A stretch of DNA of 64,000 nt from Paracoccus sp. TOH (GCF_030388245.1 NZ_CP098363.1:161541-225540); one strand, 5' to 3'. Shown: positions 8,469 to 16,718, numbered from the stretch's first letter. The notes: generated by a model from the letters alone, not told the origin. Program-made: numbers and translations.

Positions 8469-8795
8469 TCATACCGCGCCCGCGCCGCCTGATGCCGGTT
8501 GCGCGCCGCCCGATTGCGTTGCAGCGCCGCCAGCGCCGCGATCAGGCGCTGATGCAGTTCGCCGCGACCTGCCACGAAAGAACTCTGCCCCGCGTTTCGC
8601 CCATGCCTCCCTCGTTCCGGCATCTTTGGTTTCGGCCAGCGCGACGAGCGCACCGGCCAGTTCGTCGGCGGTGAGGCCATCGGCCCCGGTGGCGATCACC
8701 AGTTCGCCGAGTTGTTGCACTTTGCGGGTTTTCAGTTCCCGTGCCTTGTCCTCAAGCGCCTTCAGTTCCGCGTCATAGTCTCTGGGTTTCCGCAT
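8469..8795 (-). CDS. traC: Conjugal transfer protein TraC (Ti-type)
   Basis: A 108-residue small transfer protein, beginning MRKPRDYDAELKALEDKA and continuing as a charged coiled coil (LKTRKVQQLGELVIATGADGL). The start at 8795 agrees with the family's usual N-terminus. It is transcribed away from traA with oriT between, the arrangement known from Ti plasmids, and is probably a relaxosome component that binds oriT or TraA. The C-terminal Arg/Ala/Gly tail is of low complexity. Confidence 0.82.
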   Translation of the reverse strand: MRKPRDYDAELKALEDKARELKTRKVQQLGELVIATGADGLTADELAGALVALAETKDAGTREAWAKRGAEFFRGRSRRTASAPDRGAGGAATQSGGAQPASGGAGAV

Positions 8796-8900
8796 CGTCG
8801 TGTCCTTTCCCGGTCTCAAGTCATTGATGCGGTAAGGATAGTTGCTCATGGCGAGGAACGCAGTATTGTTGCCGGGACAGTCTGGCACGGGCCGGTCCAT

Positions 8901-8938
8901 CTCGAGATTTTTTCGAGGGAGGGCGCGCTTATACGTCG
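8901..8938. other. oriT / nic region (Ti-like)
   Basis: Between divergent traC and traA, GGGCGCGCTTATACGTCG (8921-8938) closely matches the conserved nic region of Ti-type oriTs (GGGCGCAATTATACGTCG). It is preceded by an inverted repeat, CTCGA-GATTTTT-TCGAG (8901-8917), the sort of hairpin found beside relaxase sites. Confidence 0.75.
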
Positions 8939-8976
8939 TTCTGACGTGCGCTTGGCCGTGCCAATGCTGGATCGCG

Positions 8977-11955
8977 ATGGCGATCTATCATCTTCACGTC
9001 AAGGTCATCGGCCGCAAGGCCGGGTCGAGCGCGGTGGCGTCGGCAGCCTACCGTTCGGCCTCGCGGCTGCGCGACGAACGCATCGACCGCGTGCAGGACT
9101 TTTCCGCCAAGCGCGGCGTCGTCCATTCCGAGGTGCTGTTGCCGGAGAACGCACCCGATGTTTGGTCCGACCGCGAACAGCTCTGGAACGATGTCGAGGC
9201 GTTCGAGGTCAGGAGGGATGCCCAGCTTGCCCGCGAGGTGGAGTTCGCCATTCCGCGCGAGATGACGCAGGCGCAAGGCATCGAGCTTGCCCGTGACTTC
9301 GCGCAGGCCGAGTTTGTCGATCAGGGCATGATCGCCGACTTGAATGTGCACTGGAACATAGGCGAGGACGGTATGCCCAAACCGCACGCCCACGTCATGC
9401 TCACCATGCGCGAAGTCGATGAGGTCGGGTTCGGCAAGAAGGTGCGCGACTGGAACCGCACGGAGATGGTGGAGCGTTGGCGCGAACGCTGGGCCGAGCA
9501 TGTCAACGAGCGGCTGGCAGAACTCGACATTGACGCTCGCATCGACCATCGCAGCCTTGAGGCGCAGGGCATCGGGCTTGAGCCACAAAGCCAGATCGGC
9601 GCACCGGCGCAGCGGATCGAGGGCGAAGGGATCGAAGCCGCAGACCGCGCGGACATGCACCGCGAGATCGCGCGAAACAACGGCGCGCGGATCATCGCCG
9701 ATCCATCGGTGGCGCTGGACGCGATCACACAACAGCAATCGACGTTCACGCGCCGCGACATGGCGATGTTTGCGCATCGGCACAGCGACGGCATCGACCA
9801 GTTCAACGAGGTCATGGGCGCGATGCGCGGTTCGCCCGATGTGGTCGAATTGGGCAAGGACGGACGCGGCGACGACAGATTCACGACGCGCGACATGATT
9901 GAGGCCGAGCAGCGCCTTCATCGCGCCGTCGAGATGATGACCGAGAGGGAACGGCACGAGGTCAACGAGAAAGACAGACTCGACGCCCTTGCCCGCGCCG
10001 AGCAGCGCGGTCTTATGCTTTCCGGCGAGCAGGCCGACGCGCTGGCGCATGTCACGGACGGGCGTGATCTTGGCATTGTCGTCGGCTATGCCGGGACGGG
10101 AAAGAGTGCCATGCTTGGCGTAGCGCGGGAGGCATGGGAAGCATCCGGTTACGAGGTTCGCGGCGTTGCCCTGTCCGGCATCGCCGCCGAGAATCTGGAA
10201 AGCGGATCGGGCATTTCTTCGCGCACCATCGCCAGCATGGAACATGGCTGGGCCAATAGCCGCGACATGCTCACGGCGCGCGATGTGCTTGTCATCGACG
10301 AGGCGGGCATGGTGGGCACGCGCCAGTTGGAGCGCGTGCTGTCCCATGCCGCCGAGGCAGGCGCAAAGGTCGTGCTGGTCGGTGATCCGCAGCAGTTGCA
10401 ATCCATCGAGGCGGGAGCGGCCTTCCGTTCGATCCATGAGCGCCACGGTGGCGCGGAGATCGGCGAGGTCCGCCGCCAGCGCGAAGACTGGCAGCGCGAC
10501 GCCACCCGCGATCTGGCGACGGCCAAGACCCGCGATGCGATCCATGCCTATAACCGTCACGACATGGTGCATGAGGCCGCATCCCGCGAGCAGGCGCGCG
10601 GCGATCTGATCGACCGATGGGACCGCGACCGGCAGGCATCCCCCGACAGCAGCCGTATCATCCTCACCCACACCAATGCCGAAGTGCGGGAACTCAACGA
10701 GGCCGCCCGCAACCGGATGCGGGACGCAGGCGATCTTGGCGAGGATGTGCGCGTGACGGTCGAGCGCGGAGAACGCAGCTTCGCCGCCGGAGATCGCGTC
10801 ATGTTCCTGCAAAACGAGCGCGGCCTTGGCGTCAAGAACGGCACGCTCGGCACCATCGAACAGGTCAGCGCCCAGAGCATGACGGTGCAGACAGACGATG
10901 GCCGCTCTATCGCGTTCGACCTGAAAGACTATGACCGCATCGACCACGGCTATGCGGCGACCATCCACAAATCACAGGGCATGACGGTGGATCGGACGCA
11001 TGTGCTGGCGACACCCGGCATGGACGCCCACGGCAGCTATGTCGCCCTGTCGCGCCACCGCGACGGCATGAACCTGCATTATGGCCGCGATGACTTTGCC
11101 AGTCAGGGCACGCTCATCAACACCCTGTCGCGCGACCGGGCGAAGGACATGGCGACGGATTACGTTCCGGCGCAGGATTATGCCGAGCGGCGCGGCATCA
11201 CCTTCCGCGCCCGTGTCGCCGAGATCATGCGCAAGATCGTGCCGGAACGCCTGCGCGATGCCGTTGACGGGATGCTCGACGGGTTGCGCTCCTCCGATAA
11301 CGGCGTGCCTGGCCCCGCCGCCGCGCAGCCGCCGGAAAGGGGAACAGCCGGAAAGGCGGCGGCTGAGAGGCAGGCCGGGGAAGACCCGGAGACAGCGTTG
11401 CGCCGCGCCCGTGGCCGGGCCTTCGTTCGTCATGCCCGCGCTGTGGACGCGATCTTCAAGGCGCAGGCGCAAGACATGGCCGCCACACCGGGACAGGTTC
11501 AGGAACTGCGCGAGGCCCGTGCCGAGTTTGACGAACTCCGGTCCCACGGCTCGCGCGATGCCGAGGCGGTTTACAAGAAGAACCCCGAATTTGCGGGGGC
11601 TGTCGCGTCAGGCGATCCCGACCGCGCCGCCCCTGCCAGACGCGCCCTGCAACACGAAACCGAAATGCGCGCCGATCCGCAGCGCCGCGCGGATCGCTTT
11701 GTGGAACGCTGGCAAAAGCTCGACCAGACCAGCCAGCGCCAGTATCAGGCGGGCGATATGGCCGGCTACCGATCCACGCGGGCCGAGATGGGCAACATGG
11801 CGAAAAGCCTCGAACGCGATCCGCAGATGGAATCCATCCTCGCAGGCCGCAAGAAAGACCTCGGCATCGGGATCGACTCAGGCCGCAGCCTTGGCCAGCA
11901 ACTCGCCTTCAATCACGGCATCGACCTCAGCATGGGTCGGGGTCTTGGACTGTAA
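8977..11955 (+). CDS. traA: Ti-type conjugative relaxase/helicase TraA (MOBQ)
   Basis: A 992-residue bifunctional transfer enzyme. The N-terminal relaxase starts MAIYHLHVKVIGRKAGSSAV and carries the His cluster PHAHVMLTMREV near residues 136-147, for metal-dependent nicking at oriT. The RecD-like helicase follows, with Walker A GYAGTGKS at about 370-377, VLVIDEAGMVG and VGDPQQLQSIEAGAAF; a basic C-terminal domain ends the protein. The ATG at 8977 is used because the family starts at MAIYH. The longer reading would include oriT. The last 95 bases recur at 13001-13095. Confidence 0.93.
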   Translation: MAIYHLHVKVIGRKAGSSAVASAAYRSASRLRDERIDRVQDFSAKRGVVHSEVLLPENAPDVWSDREQLWNDVEAFEVRRDAQLAREVEFAIPREMTQAQGIELARDFAQAEFVDQGMIADLNVHWNIGEDGMPKPHAHVMLTMREVDEVGFGKKVRDWNRTEMVERWRERWAEHVNERLAELDIDARIDHRSLEAQGIGLEPQSQIGAPAQRIEGEGIEAADRADMHREIARNNGARIIADPSVALDAITQQQSTFTRRDMAMFAHRHSDGIDQFNEVMGAMRGSPDVVELGKDGRGDDRFTTRDMIEAEQRLHRAVEMMTERERHEVNEKDRLDALARAEQRGLMLSGEQADALAHVTDGRDLGIVVGYAGTGKSAMLGVAREAWEASGYEVRGVALSGIAAENLESGSGISSRTIASMEHGWANSRDMLTARDVLVIDEAGMVGTRQLERVLSHAAEAGAKVVLVGDPQQLQSIEAGAAFRSIHERHGGAEIGEVRRQREDWQRDATRDLATAKTRDAIHAYNRHDMVHEAASREQARGDLIDRWDRDRQASPDSSRIILTHTNAEVRELNEAARNRMRDAGDLGEDVRVTVERGERSFAAGDRVMFLQNERGLGVKNGTLGTIEQVSAQSMTVQTDDGRSIAFDLKDYDRIDHGYAATIHKSQGMTVDRTHVLATPGMDAHGSYVALSRHRDGMNLHYGRDDFASQGTLINTLSRDRAKDMATDYVPAQDYAERRGITFRARVAEIMRKIVPERLRDAVDGMLDGLRSSDNGVPGPAAAQPPERGTAGKAAAERQAGEDPETALRRARGRAFVRHARAVDAIFKAQAQDMAATPGQVQELREARAEFDELRSHGSRDAEAVYKKNPEFAGAVASGDPDRAAPARRALQHETEMRADPQRRADRFVERWQKLDQTSQRQYQAGDMAGYRSTRAEMGNMAKSLERDPQMESILAGRKKDLGIGIDSGRSLGQQLAFNHGIDLSMGRGLGL
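11861..11955 (+). repeat. Direct repeat copy 1: 3' end of traA
   Basis: Native end of traA, repeated at 13001-13095 with 9 mismatches in 95 bases, of which 7 are synonymous. Confidence 0.85.
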
Positions 11956-12083
11956 GTGGTGTTAGGATGGAAATATGCTGAGAGGACAGGGCTGGTGGAG
12001 CCAACGAGGTTGACATACCAATTTTTGAGCGAAAACCTTCACAAGGTATTACAGGTGTGAATATCAAAGTTGGAGGGGGGATC

Positions 12084-12941
12084 ATGCCAGTACTGGCAGA
12101 ACATAGACTGAAGGTGAAATATGAGGGCGGGTTAGCAGATCAAAATGCTCTCCCCGGTTATGACGGTGCAACATCTATTGATGGCATCACAAGGGCCGTT
12201 CATATAGTCCTGCATGCGTATATGACGGGAGAGGTAATATCTCGTGCAACTGCTCTTAAGAACGCGTCAGTACTGATAAAGCCAGCAAGACAAGGTAGCT
12301 TTATTTTTGAATTGCTAGTGCTGATTGAGGCGTATCCAGCGACTACGGGCATTGGGGCTGCGCTCGGTGCACCAATGTTGTACGATTTCATCAAGACTGC
12401 GTTTAAAAGAGCCACTGGAAGTTTGGACGCTGAACCGGAAACAACGAGCCTTCGTAAGCTATACGAACGGAAGGAACCGCCGCCGTTAAAGCGTCCGCCG
12501 GTGGATTTTGACGAATTATCCGAGGTTCTCGAAGGAAGCCTACAAGACGCGCACCGTCCAATCGGAGTCGACGGTACAGTCGGAAAAATCTCTATTGGCT
12601 CACCTAGACATGAATTGGTTGTTTTTAACGACAACACAAAAGACTGGGTTAATACTCGCGAGGAGGGAGTTGGTTTAGAAGTTGTTAGGGGGAATATCAC
12701 GCGTTACAATTCTCTTTCTCGAAATTCGCGCGTGTTTGTCGATCAATTTGGGCGTGTCGTTCCCATGAGGCCGGACGCTGACTTCTCTGTCGGCGATCTT
12801 TCACTTTTAACGTGGTCGCTTCACGGAAGTAATATCGGCGCGCCGAACAAGCTCGATATGCGTGTCCGGCGCGTCAGTTCTGCTAGCGGAAGGGTGAAAC
12901 GCCTACTCCTGTCCGATTGCCAGCGCGCCCCAATAGATTAA
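12084..12941 (+). CDS. DUF7946-like protein, cargo gene of unknown function
   Basis: A 285-residue protein resembling the uncharacterised DUF7946 group (YEGGLADQNALPGYDGATS, then an N-terminal half ending in YDFIKTAFKRATG). The ATG at 12084 is chosen because a strong GGAGGGGGG ribosome site lies directly before it; an earlier GTG is possible. The C-terminal half looks beta-rich. It is visibly poorer in GC than its neighbours and sits alone between traA and a duplicated traA tail, which marks it as recent cargo. Genes of this kind occur in variable spots of mobile elements; a defence role is only a guess. Confidence 0.6.
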   Translation: MPVLAEHRLKVKYEGGLADQNALPGYDGATSIDGITRAVHIVLHAYMTGEVISRATALKNASVLIKPARQGSFIFELLVLIEAYPATTGIGAALGAPMLYDFIKTAFKRATGSLDAEPETTSLRKLYERKEPPPLKRPPVDFDELSEVLEGSLQDAHRPIGVDGTVGKISIGSPRHELVVFNDNTKDWVNTREEGVGLEVVRGNITRYNSLSRNSRVFVDQFGRVVPMRPDADFSVGDLSLLTWSLHGSNIGAPNKLDMRVRRVSSASGRVKRLLLSDCQRAPID

Positions 12942-13000
12942 CCAACGGCTTTCCTGCATAACGGCGAGGAGGTAGCTCCTCGTCAATCACAAGCGCAAAC

Positions 13001-13095
13001 TCGGCATCGGGATCGACTCAGGCCGCAGCCTCTGCCAGCAACTCGCCTTCAACCACGGCATAGACCTCGGCATGGGTCGGGGGCTCGGACTATAG
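13001..13095 (+). pseudogene. Direct repeat copy 2: detached traA 3' end
   Basis: It reads LGIGIDSGRSLCQQLAFNHG onward to a TAG stop at 13093-13095, matching the traA C-terminus with two amino-acid changes. No start or upstream traA sequence accompanies it. The mostly synonymous differences show it evolved as part of a functional traA in a related element. Confidence 0.85.
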
Positions 13096-13114
13096 ATCCA
13101 TCCTATTTGCCGCC
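13095..13114 (+). promoter_or_regulatory. Shared transfer-module motif, copy upstream of alpA
   Basis: The coding strand reads GATCCATCCTATTTGCCGCC, 112 bases before the AlpA-like gene. The core TCCTATTTGCCG recurs, in the same orientation to the downstream gene, before traG (30851-30872) and trbB (28265-28282). Confidence 0.5.
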
Positions 13115-13225
13115 GTTTGCCGTCGATAGCCCTACTGGGCCTAACCAACTCTTGCACAACGATAAATCGTTGTTCTGTCTGGTCTCTGCAATCGTCAGAA
13201 ACGACCAGCAGGAGGCAGCACGACC

Positions 13226-13444
13226 ATGCGCCAACCAGACCGCATCATCCGCATGAAAACCGTTCAGGCCCGCACCAGCCTGTCCCGGTCCACCATCTAC
13301 CGCAAGATCGCCGAGGGCACGTTTCCGGCCCAACTCAGAATCAGCACCAACGGCGCGGGCTGGCATGAATCCGACATCAATCGCTGGATCGCAAACCCTG
13401 TCGGATGGCGGCCACGCGGCGAGTTCGACTTCGATGACTTCTGA
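13226..13444 (+). CDS. AlpA-family helix-turn-helix regulator / excisionase-like
   Basis: A 72-residue protein of the AlpA/MerR-like phage-regulator fold: ARTSLSRSTIYRKIAEGTFP is the DNA-reading helix pair, then NGAGWHESDINRWI as in the family. An AGGAGG ribosome site precedes the ATG. Such proteins act as recombination directionality factors or integrase activators in integrative elements. Its place three genes before the integrase fits that role, which is inferred. The next gene overlaps its end, so the two are translationally coupled. Confidence 0.82.
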   Translation: MRQPDRIIRMKTVQARTSLSRSTIYRKIAEGTFPAQLRISTNGAGWHESDINRWIANPVGWRPRGEFDFDDF

Positions 13445-13655
13445 TCGCGGCGACGACAAAGGGCAGAGGAGACCGGCGAACGACAATCGCCTACCCGATG
13501 GACAGGATGCCGGGCACGAGGCCGATGCAGCGGAGCGGCTGGACGCGGTGGTGCTGACCATCGCCCGGCTGATCGGCAGGCGCATGGCGCGCGAGGACTT
13601 CGAGAATGCCATGTGCGCCGCCAATGACAATGATGCGCCATCGGAAGAAGAATGA
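13434..13655 (+). CDS. Small hypothetical protein coupled to AlpA-like gene
   Basis: A 73-residue protein starting at ATG 13434 inside the end of the preceding gene. Readable parts are a hydrophilic N-terminus with PANDN and a helical C-terminal half, VVLTIARLIGRRMAREDFE. I do not recognise a characterised family, but this pairing with an AlpA gene and a serine recombinase is common in alphaproteobacterial islands. Function unknown. Confidence 0.6.
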   Translation: MTSDRGDDKGQRRPANDNRLPDGQDAGHEADAAERLDAVVLTIARLIGRRMAREDFENAMCAANDNDAPSEEE

Positions 13656-13708
13656 TCCATGACGCCTCGCGCGCGCTCCCATCGGGGCCGGATGCTGTAT
13701 CTACACTG

Positions 13709-13755
13709 TTGACACCAATCGCGCGGCTCACTACTGTATCGACACCATAGATACA
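13709..13755 (+). promoter_or_regulatory. mazEF promoter and operator
   Basis: TTGACA (13709-13714), a 17-base spacer and TACTGT (13732-13737) form a sigma-70-type promoter. TGTATC (13735-13740) and GATACA (13750-13755) are inverted arms overlapping the -10 region, and a related TGTATCTACAC lies just upstream. Autoregulation by the MazE-MazF complex is likely. Confidence 0.5.
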
Positions 13756-13767
13756 GGAGGCAAGGCC

Positions 13768-14010
13768 ATGCAAGTGAACATCAAAAAATGGGGCAATAGC
13801 GCCTCTGTTCGGATTCCGCATTCGGTGATGACCGCCGCCAACCTGCATGTCGATCAGGCGGTTGAGGTGCGCGAGGAAGATGGCCGGGTCGTCATAGAAC
13901 CCGTCCAGAGCCTTTCCTATGATCTGGACAAGCTGTTGGCCGGCATGACGCCCGACACCTTCCATGACGAGGTGGATTTCGGCGCTCCGGTCGGCAAGGA
14001 AGTCTGGTGA
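13768..14010 (+). CDS. mazE: MazE-type antitoxin (AbrB fold)
   Basis: An 80-residue antitoxin. The N-terminal AbrB-like DNA-binding domain is typical (MQVNIKKWGNSASVRIP, then VEVREEDGRVVIEP). The acidic C-terminal tail would wrap around the toxin (SYDLDKLLAGMTPDTFHDEV). An AGGAGG site lies before the ATG. Its TGA overlaps the ATG of mazF (TGATG), as expected of a coupled pair. It would neutralise MazF and repress the operon with it, stabilising the element. Confidence 0.88.
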   Translation: MQVNIKKWGNSASVRIPHSVMTAANLHVDQAVEVREEDGRVVIEPVQSLSYDLDKLLAGMTPDTFHDEVDFGAPVGKEVW

Positions 14011-14342
14011 TGGCCGCATGGGTGCCTGACAGCGGCGACATCGTGTGGGTGAACTTCGATCCACAGGCCGGGCACGAGCAGGCAGGCCATCGCCCCGCTC
14101 TGGTGCTGTCGCCCGCCCGCTATAACGGGATGCGGGGCATGATGTTGTGCTGCCCGCTGACGACAAAGCTCAAAGGTTATCCCTTCGAGGTCGTCATCAG
14201 CCAGAACCCGCCAAGCGCTATTCTTGCCGATCAGATCAAGAACCTTGATTGGCGCGCTCGCAAGGCCAGACGCAAAGGCGAGGTAACTGCCGCCGTGCTG
14301 GCCGATGTTCGCGCCAAGCTCAAGGCATTGCTTCAAATCTAG
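14010..14342 (+). CDS. mazF: MazF-type endoribonuclease toxin
   Basis: A 110-residue sequence-specific mRNA interferase: VPDSGDIVWVNFDPQAGHEQ, then HRPALVLSPARYN and MLCCPLTTKLKGYPFEV, the usual MazF/PemK beta-barrel. ATG 14010 is used; the GTG one codon earlier is in frame and possible. Ten bases separate its stop from the integrase start, so the module sits at the integrase end of the nested element and could penalise its loss. Confidence 0.88.
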   Translation: MAAWVPDSGDIVWVNFDPQAGHEQAGHRPALVLSPARYNGMRGMMLCCPLTTKLKGYPFEVVISQNPPSAILADQIKNLDWRARKARRKGEVTAAVLADVRAKLKALLQI

Positions 14343-14352
14343 GGAGACCGCC

Positions 14353-15990
14353 ATGCTTCGCATTGCCCTTTACGCCCGCTATTCGTCCGAGAACCAGCGT
14401 GACGCCTCCATCGAGGACCAGTTGCGCCAGTGCCGTGAACGCGCCGAGCGCGAGGGCTGGACCGTGGTGGAGACCTATTCAGACCGGGCCATTTCCGGGT
14501 CGTCCATGTTCCGCTCGGGCATCCGGTCGCTTATGGCCGACGCGCAAGCGGGGCGCTTCGACATGGTGCTGTCCGAGGCGCTGGACCGCATCAGCCGCGA
14601 TCAGGAAGACGTGGCCGCCGTGTTCAAGCGCCTGCGTTTCGCCGGCGTTTCCATCGTCACCCTGTCCGAAGGCGAGATCAACGAGCTTCATGTCGGTCTC
14701 AAGGGCACCATGAACGCCCTGTTCATCAAGGACCTTGCTATCAAGACCCATCGCGGCCAGCGCGGGCGCGTGGAGGCGGGAAAGGCGGGCAGCGGACGCG
14801 CCGCCTATGGCTACCGCACCGTTCACCAGCTCGACGCCAATGGCGAGCCGATCCGGGGCGAGCGTGCGATTGTCGAGGAAGAAGCCGAGATCGTGCGGCG
14901 CATCTTCCGCGAATACGCCAGCGGCAGAAGCCCCAAGGAGATCGCATTCCAGTTGAACCGGGAAGGTGTCCCCGGTCCCAAGAAACGCCCGTGGATCGAC
15001 GCAATGATCCGGGGCAATCCCGTCGCAGCTATCGGCATCCTCAACAACGAGCTTTATGCCGGTGTCCTTGCATGGAACCGGCAGCGGTTCATCAAGAACC
15101 CCGAGACCGGCACACGCGTCTCCCGCGTGAACCCGGAAAGCGAATGGATCAGGACCGAAGTTCCGCATCTGCGGATCGTAGACGATGCACTCTGGCAGGC
15201 AGTGCGGGAGCGTCAGCGCAGCATTTCCGCCATGTTCGGCCCCAACCTCGGTACCACCCGCGAGGCGCGGGCCAAAAGGCTGCATCTGACCAACCGGCCC
15301 GTTACGCTGCTTTCCGGCCTGCTCACCTGCGGGTGCTGCGGCGGCCGCATCAGCATGGTGATGACCGACCGCTACGCCTGCCGCAACCATCTGCGTAAAG
15401 GCATCTGCGACAACGGCCGCACCATCCGCCGGGATGAGATCGAGGTGCGCGTGCTGGCGGGCCTGAAAGAGAAGCTGGTATCGTCCGAGGCGGTAGCGGA
15501 AGCCGTTCGCGCCTATGCCAAGGAAACCAACCGGCTGAACCGTGACAGGCTGGTGCAGGCGGATACGGATCAGAAGGCGCTCGCGAAGATCGAGCGCGCT
15601 ATCGCGGGCATCATGGTGGCTATCGAGGACGGACTATATCAGCCGTCGATGAAGGCGCGGATGGCCGATCTTGAGCGCGATAAGGCCGAGATCGCCGCAC
15701 GCATGGCGCAGGCTCCCGCCGATGTGCCGGACGTGCATCCCAACATCGCCAGTGTCTATCGCCGGAACGTGGAACGGTTCACCGAAGCCCTCAACGATCC
15801 CGATGGCGGCCGCGAGGCAGCCGAGGCGCTGCGCTCGCTCATCGGTGAGATCGTGCTGACCCCCGGCCCGAAGCGCGGCGAGGTCCATGCCGAGCTACGC
15901 GGCGAGCTTATGGGCATCCTCGCCTTCGCCACCGACCACAAGACGAAGCAGACCATCCGTATTATGCCGCCAGTAGCATCTTGTGCGTGA
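14353..15990 (+). CDS. Large serine integrase of the nested element
   Basis: A 545-residue large serine recombinase, complete. The catalytic domain opens LRIALYARYSSENQRDASIE with the nucleophilic Ser in YARYSS, followed by ALDRISRDQEDVAAVFKRL. The recombinase domain contains GKAGSGRAAYGYR. The zinc ribbon (LLTCGCCGGRISM ... YACRNHLRKGICDNG) and a coiled-coil region follow. It would cut and rejoin attP/attB through a 2-base core. The stop (15988-15990) lies just across the right att junction. In an excised circle the frame would run on for 13 more residues, so the C-terminus depends on integration state. Confidence 0.92.
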   Translation: MLRIALYARYSSENQRDASIEDQLRQCRERAEREGWTVVETYSDRAISGSSMFRSGIRSLMADAQAGRFDMVLSEALDRISRDQEDVAAVFKRLRFAGVSIVTLSEGEINELHVGLKGTMNALFIKDLAIKTHRGQRGRVEAGKAGSGRAAYGYRTVHQLDANGEPIRGERAIVEEEAEIVRRIFREYASGRSPKEIAFQLNREGVPGPKKRPWIDAMIRGNPVAAIGILNNELYAGVLAWNRQRFIKNPETGTRVSRVNPESEWIRTEVPHLRIVDDALWQAVRERQRSISAMFGPNLGTTREARAKRLHLTNRPVTLLSGLLTCGCCGGRISMVMTDRYACRNHLRKGICDNGRTIRRDEIEVRVLAGLKEKLVSSEAVAEAVRAYAKETNRLNRDRLVQADTDQKALAKIERAIAGIMVAIEDGLYQPSMKARMADLERDKAEIAARMAQAPADVPDVHPNIASVYRRNVERFTEALNDPDGGREAAEALRSLIGEIVLTPGPKRGEVHAELRGELMGILAFATDHKTKQTIRIMPPVASCA

Positions 15991-16000
15991 TCGAGACCAC
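15970..16000. other. Right attachment junction of nested element
   Basis: Element sequence (CAGTAGCATCTTG) meets TGC (15984-15986) and then host recombinase sequence GTGATCGAGACC. Joining the host side here to the host side at 5853 regenerates an uninterrupted recombinase frame. Confidence 0.7.
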
Positions 16001-16335
16001 GCGCACGCCGTTCTTGGCGAGGCGCCGATAGTAGAACTCCATGTCGAAGGCGTCGCGGAAGAAGCGCGAGAAGCTGTGAACCAGCACGATGTCGAACGGC
16101 GCGGGCTTGGACGTGCCTTCCTCGATCATCCGCTGGAACTCGGGCGGCGGTCGTTGGTCGCGGTGTTGCCGGGCTCCACGAACACGTCGACGAGCTGGTA
16201 GCCGCGCGCCGCGCAATAGGCTTCGCCCTGCTTGCGCTGGTCGGGGATCGACACGTCATGCTCGGCCTGCCGGGCGGTCGAGACGCGCAGGTAAAGGGCG
16301 GCGCGCAAGGCGACGGTGGGAGACTGGACGTTCAT
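15984..16335 (-). pseudogene. Large serine recombinase of the outer island, N-terminal catalytic part
   Basis: It starts MNVQSPTVALRAALYLRVST with the catalytic Ser in YLRVST, then SIPDQRKQGEAYCAARGYQL. A single missing base near 16145 shifts the frame: PGNTATNDRRP runs to a false end, while the true continuation PEFQRMIEEG is in the next frame. Past the shift, VLVHSFSRFFRDAFDMEFYY and GVRVVSIT lead to the nested element junction. The C-terminal part is at 4515-5853. The HTH gene upstream overlaps its start codon (ATGA). Confidence 0.85.
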
Positions 16336-16718
16336 TTGCGGGCTCCTTTCTTGCGGCGCTCGAACAGGGGCAAGGCCAGTTCCACGCGGTCGTAATTGAC
16401 CTTGGGCTCCAGCTTGCGGCTCTTGCCCTTCTCCATGCGGATCAGGCCGTAGCTCTCCATCTTCTTGAGGGTGCGCGAGACGTTGGGCGTCGCGCGTCCG
16501 GTGATCTGCGCCAGTTCCTCCAGCGAGCCGGGCTCCTGTTCGTGGACGACGCGCAATAGCGCGCGATTGCCTGCCGACAGAAGCCGGGCGAACGATTCCG
16601 TCGAGGGGAACCAGATGGTCGGGTCGCCGGGCGCGGATTTTTCCTCGCCCCTCGCGATCCGCATGGTTCTGGCCTTCATTTCATCGGGGTCGGCGATCCC
16701 GACCCTGAGTGTCGCCAT
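16332..16718 (-). CDS. Winged-helix DNA-binding protein upstream of recombinase
   Basis: A 128-residue protein with a MarR/HVO_A0114-like winged helix at its C-terminal half (LEELAQITGRATPNVSRTLKK, MESYGLIRMEKGKSRKLEP). ATG 16718 is used; a GTG at 16730 is an alternative. Its stop overlaps the recombinase start, so it was co-transcribed and probably regulated recombinase expression. Proteins of this type also serve as antitoxins, but no partner toxin is visible beside it. Confidence 0.75.
   Translation of the reverse strand: MATLRVGIADPDEMKARTMRIARGEEKSAPGDPTIWFPSTESFARLLSAGNRALLRVVHEQEPGSLEELAQITGRATPNVSRTLKKMESYGLIRMEKGKSRKLEPKVNYDRVELALPLFERRKKGARK

Larger units (their letters stand above)
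5854..15986. mobile_element. Nested integrative mobilizable element inserted in the outer recombinase gene
   Basis: Boundaries come from rejoining the split recombinase: deleting 5854-15986 restores TCG ATC ACG CAG GAG CTG GGC (SITQELG), with TGC shared by both ends (5851-5853 and 15984-15986). The element holds an FseA-like gene, tetR/doxX, traC/traD, oriT, traA, a DUF7946-like cargo gene, an AlpA-like regulator, mazEF and an intact large serine integrase adjoining the right end. This is the usual layout of a serine-integrase element, with the integrase next to att. It has no type IV secretion genes of its own. Confidence 0.8.

Noticed and set aside
8929..10968. A 679-codon minus-strand frame opposite traA
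   Set aside because: No recognisable domain; traA on the other strand is certain over the same range.
16332..16718. The winged-helix gene as an antitoxin of a TumE-type pair
   Set aside because: The neighbouring 100-residue gene does not look like such a toxin, and the gene is coupled to the recombinase instead.
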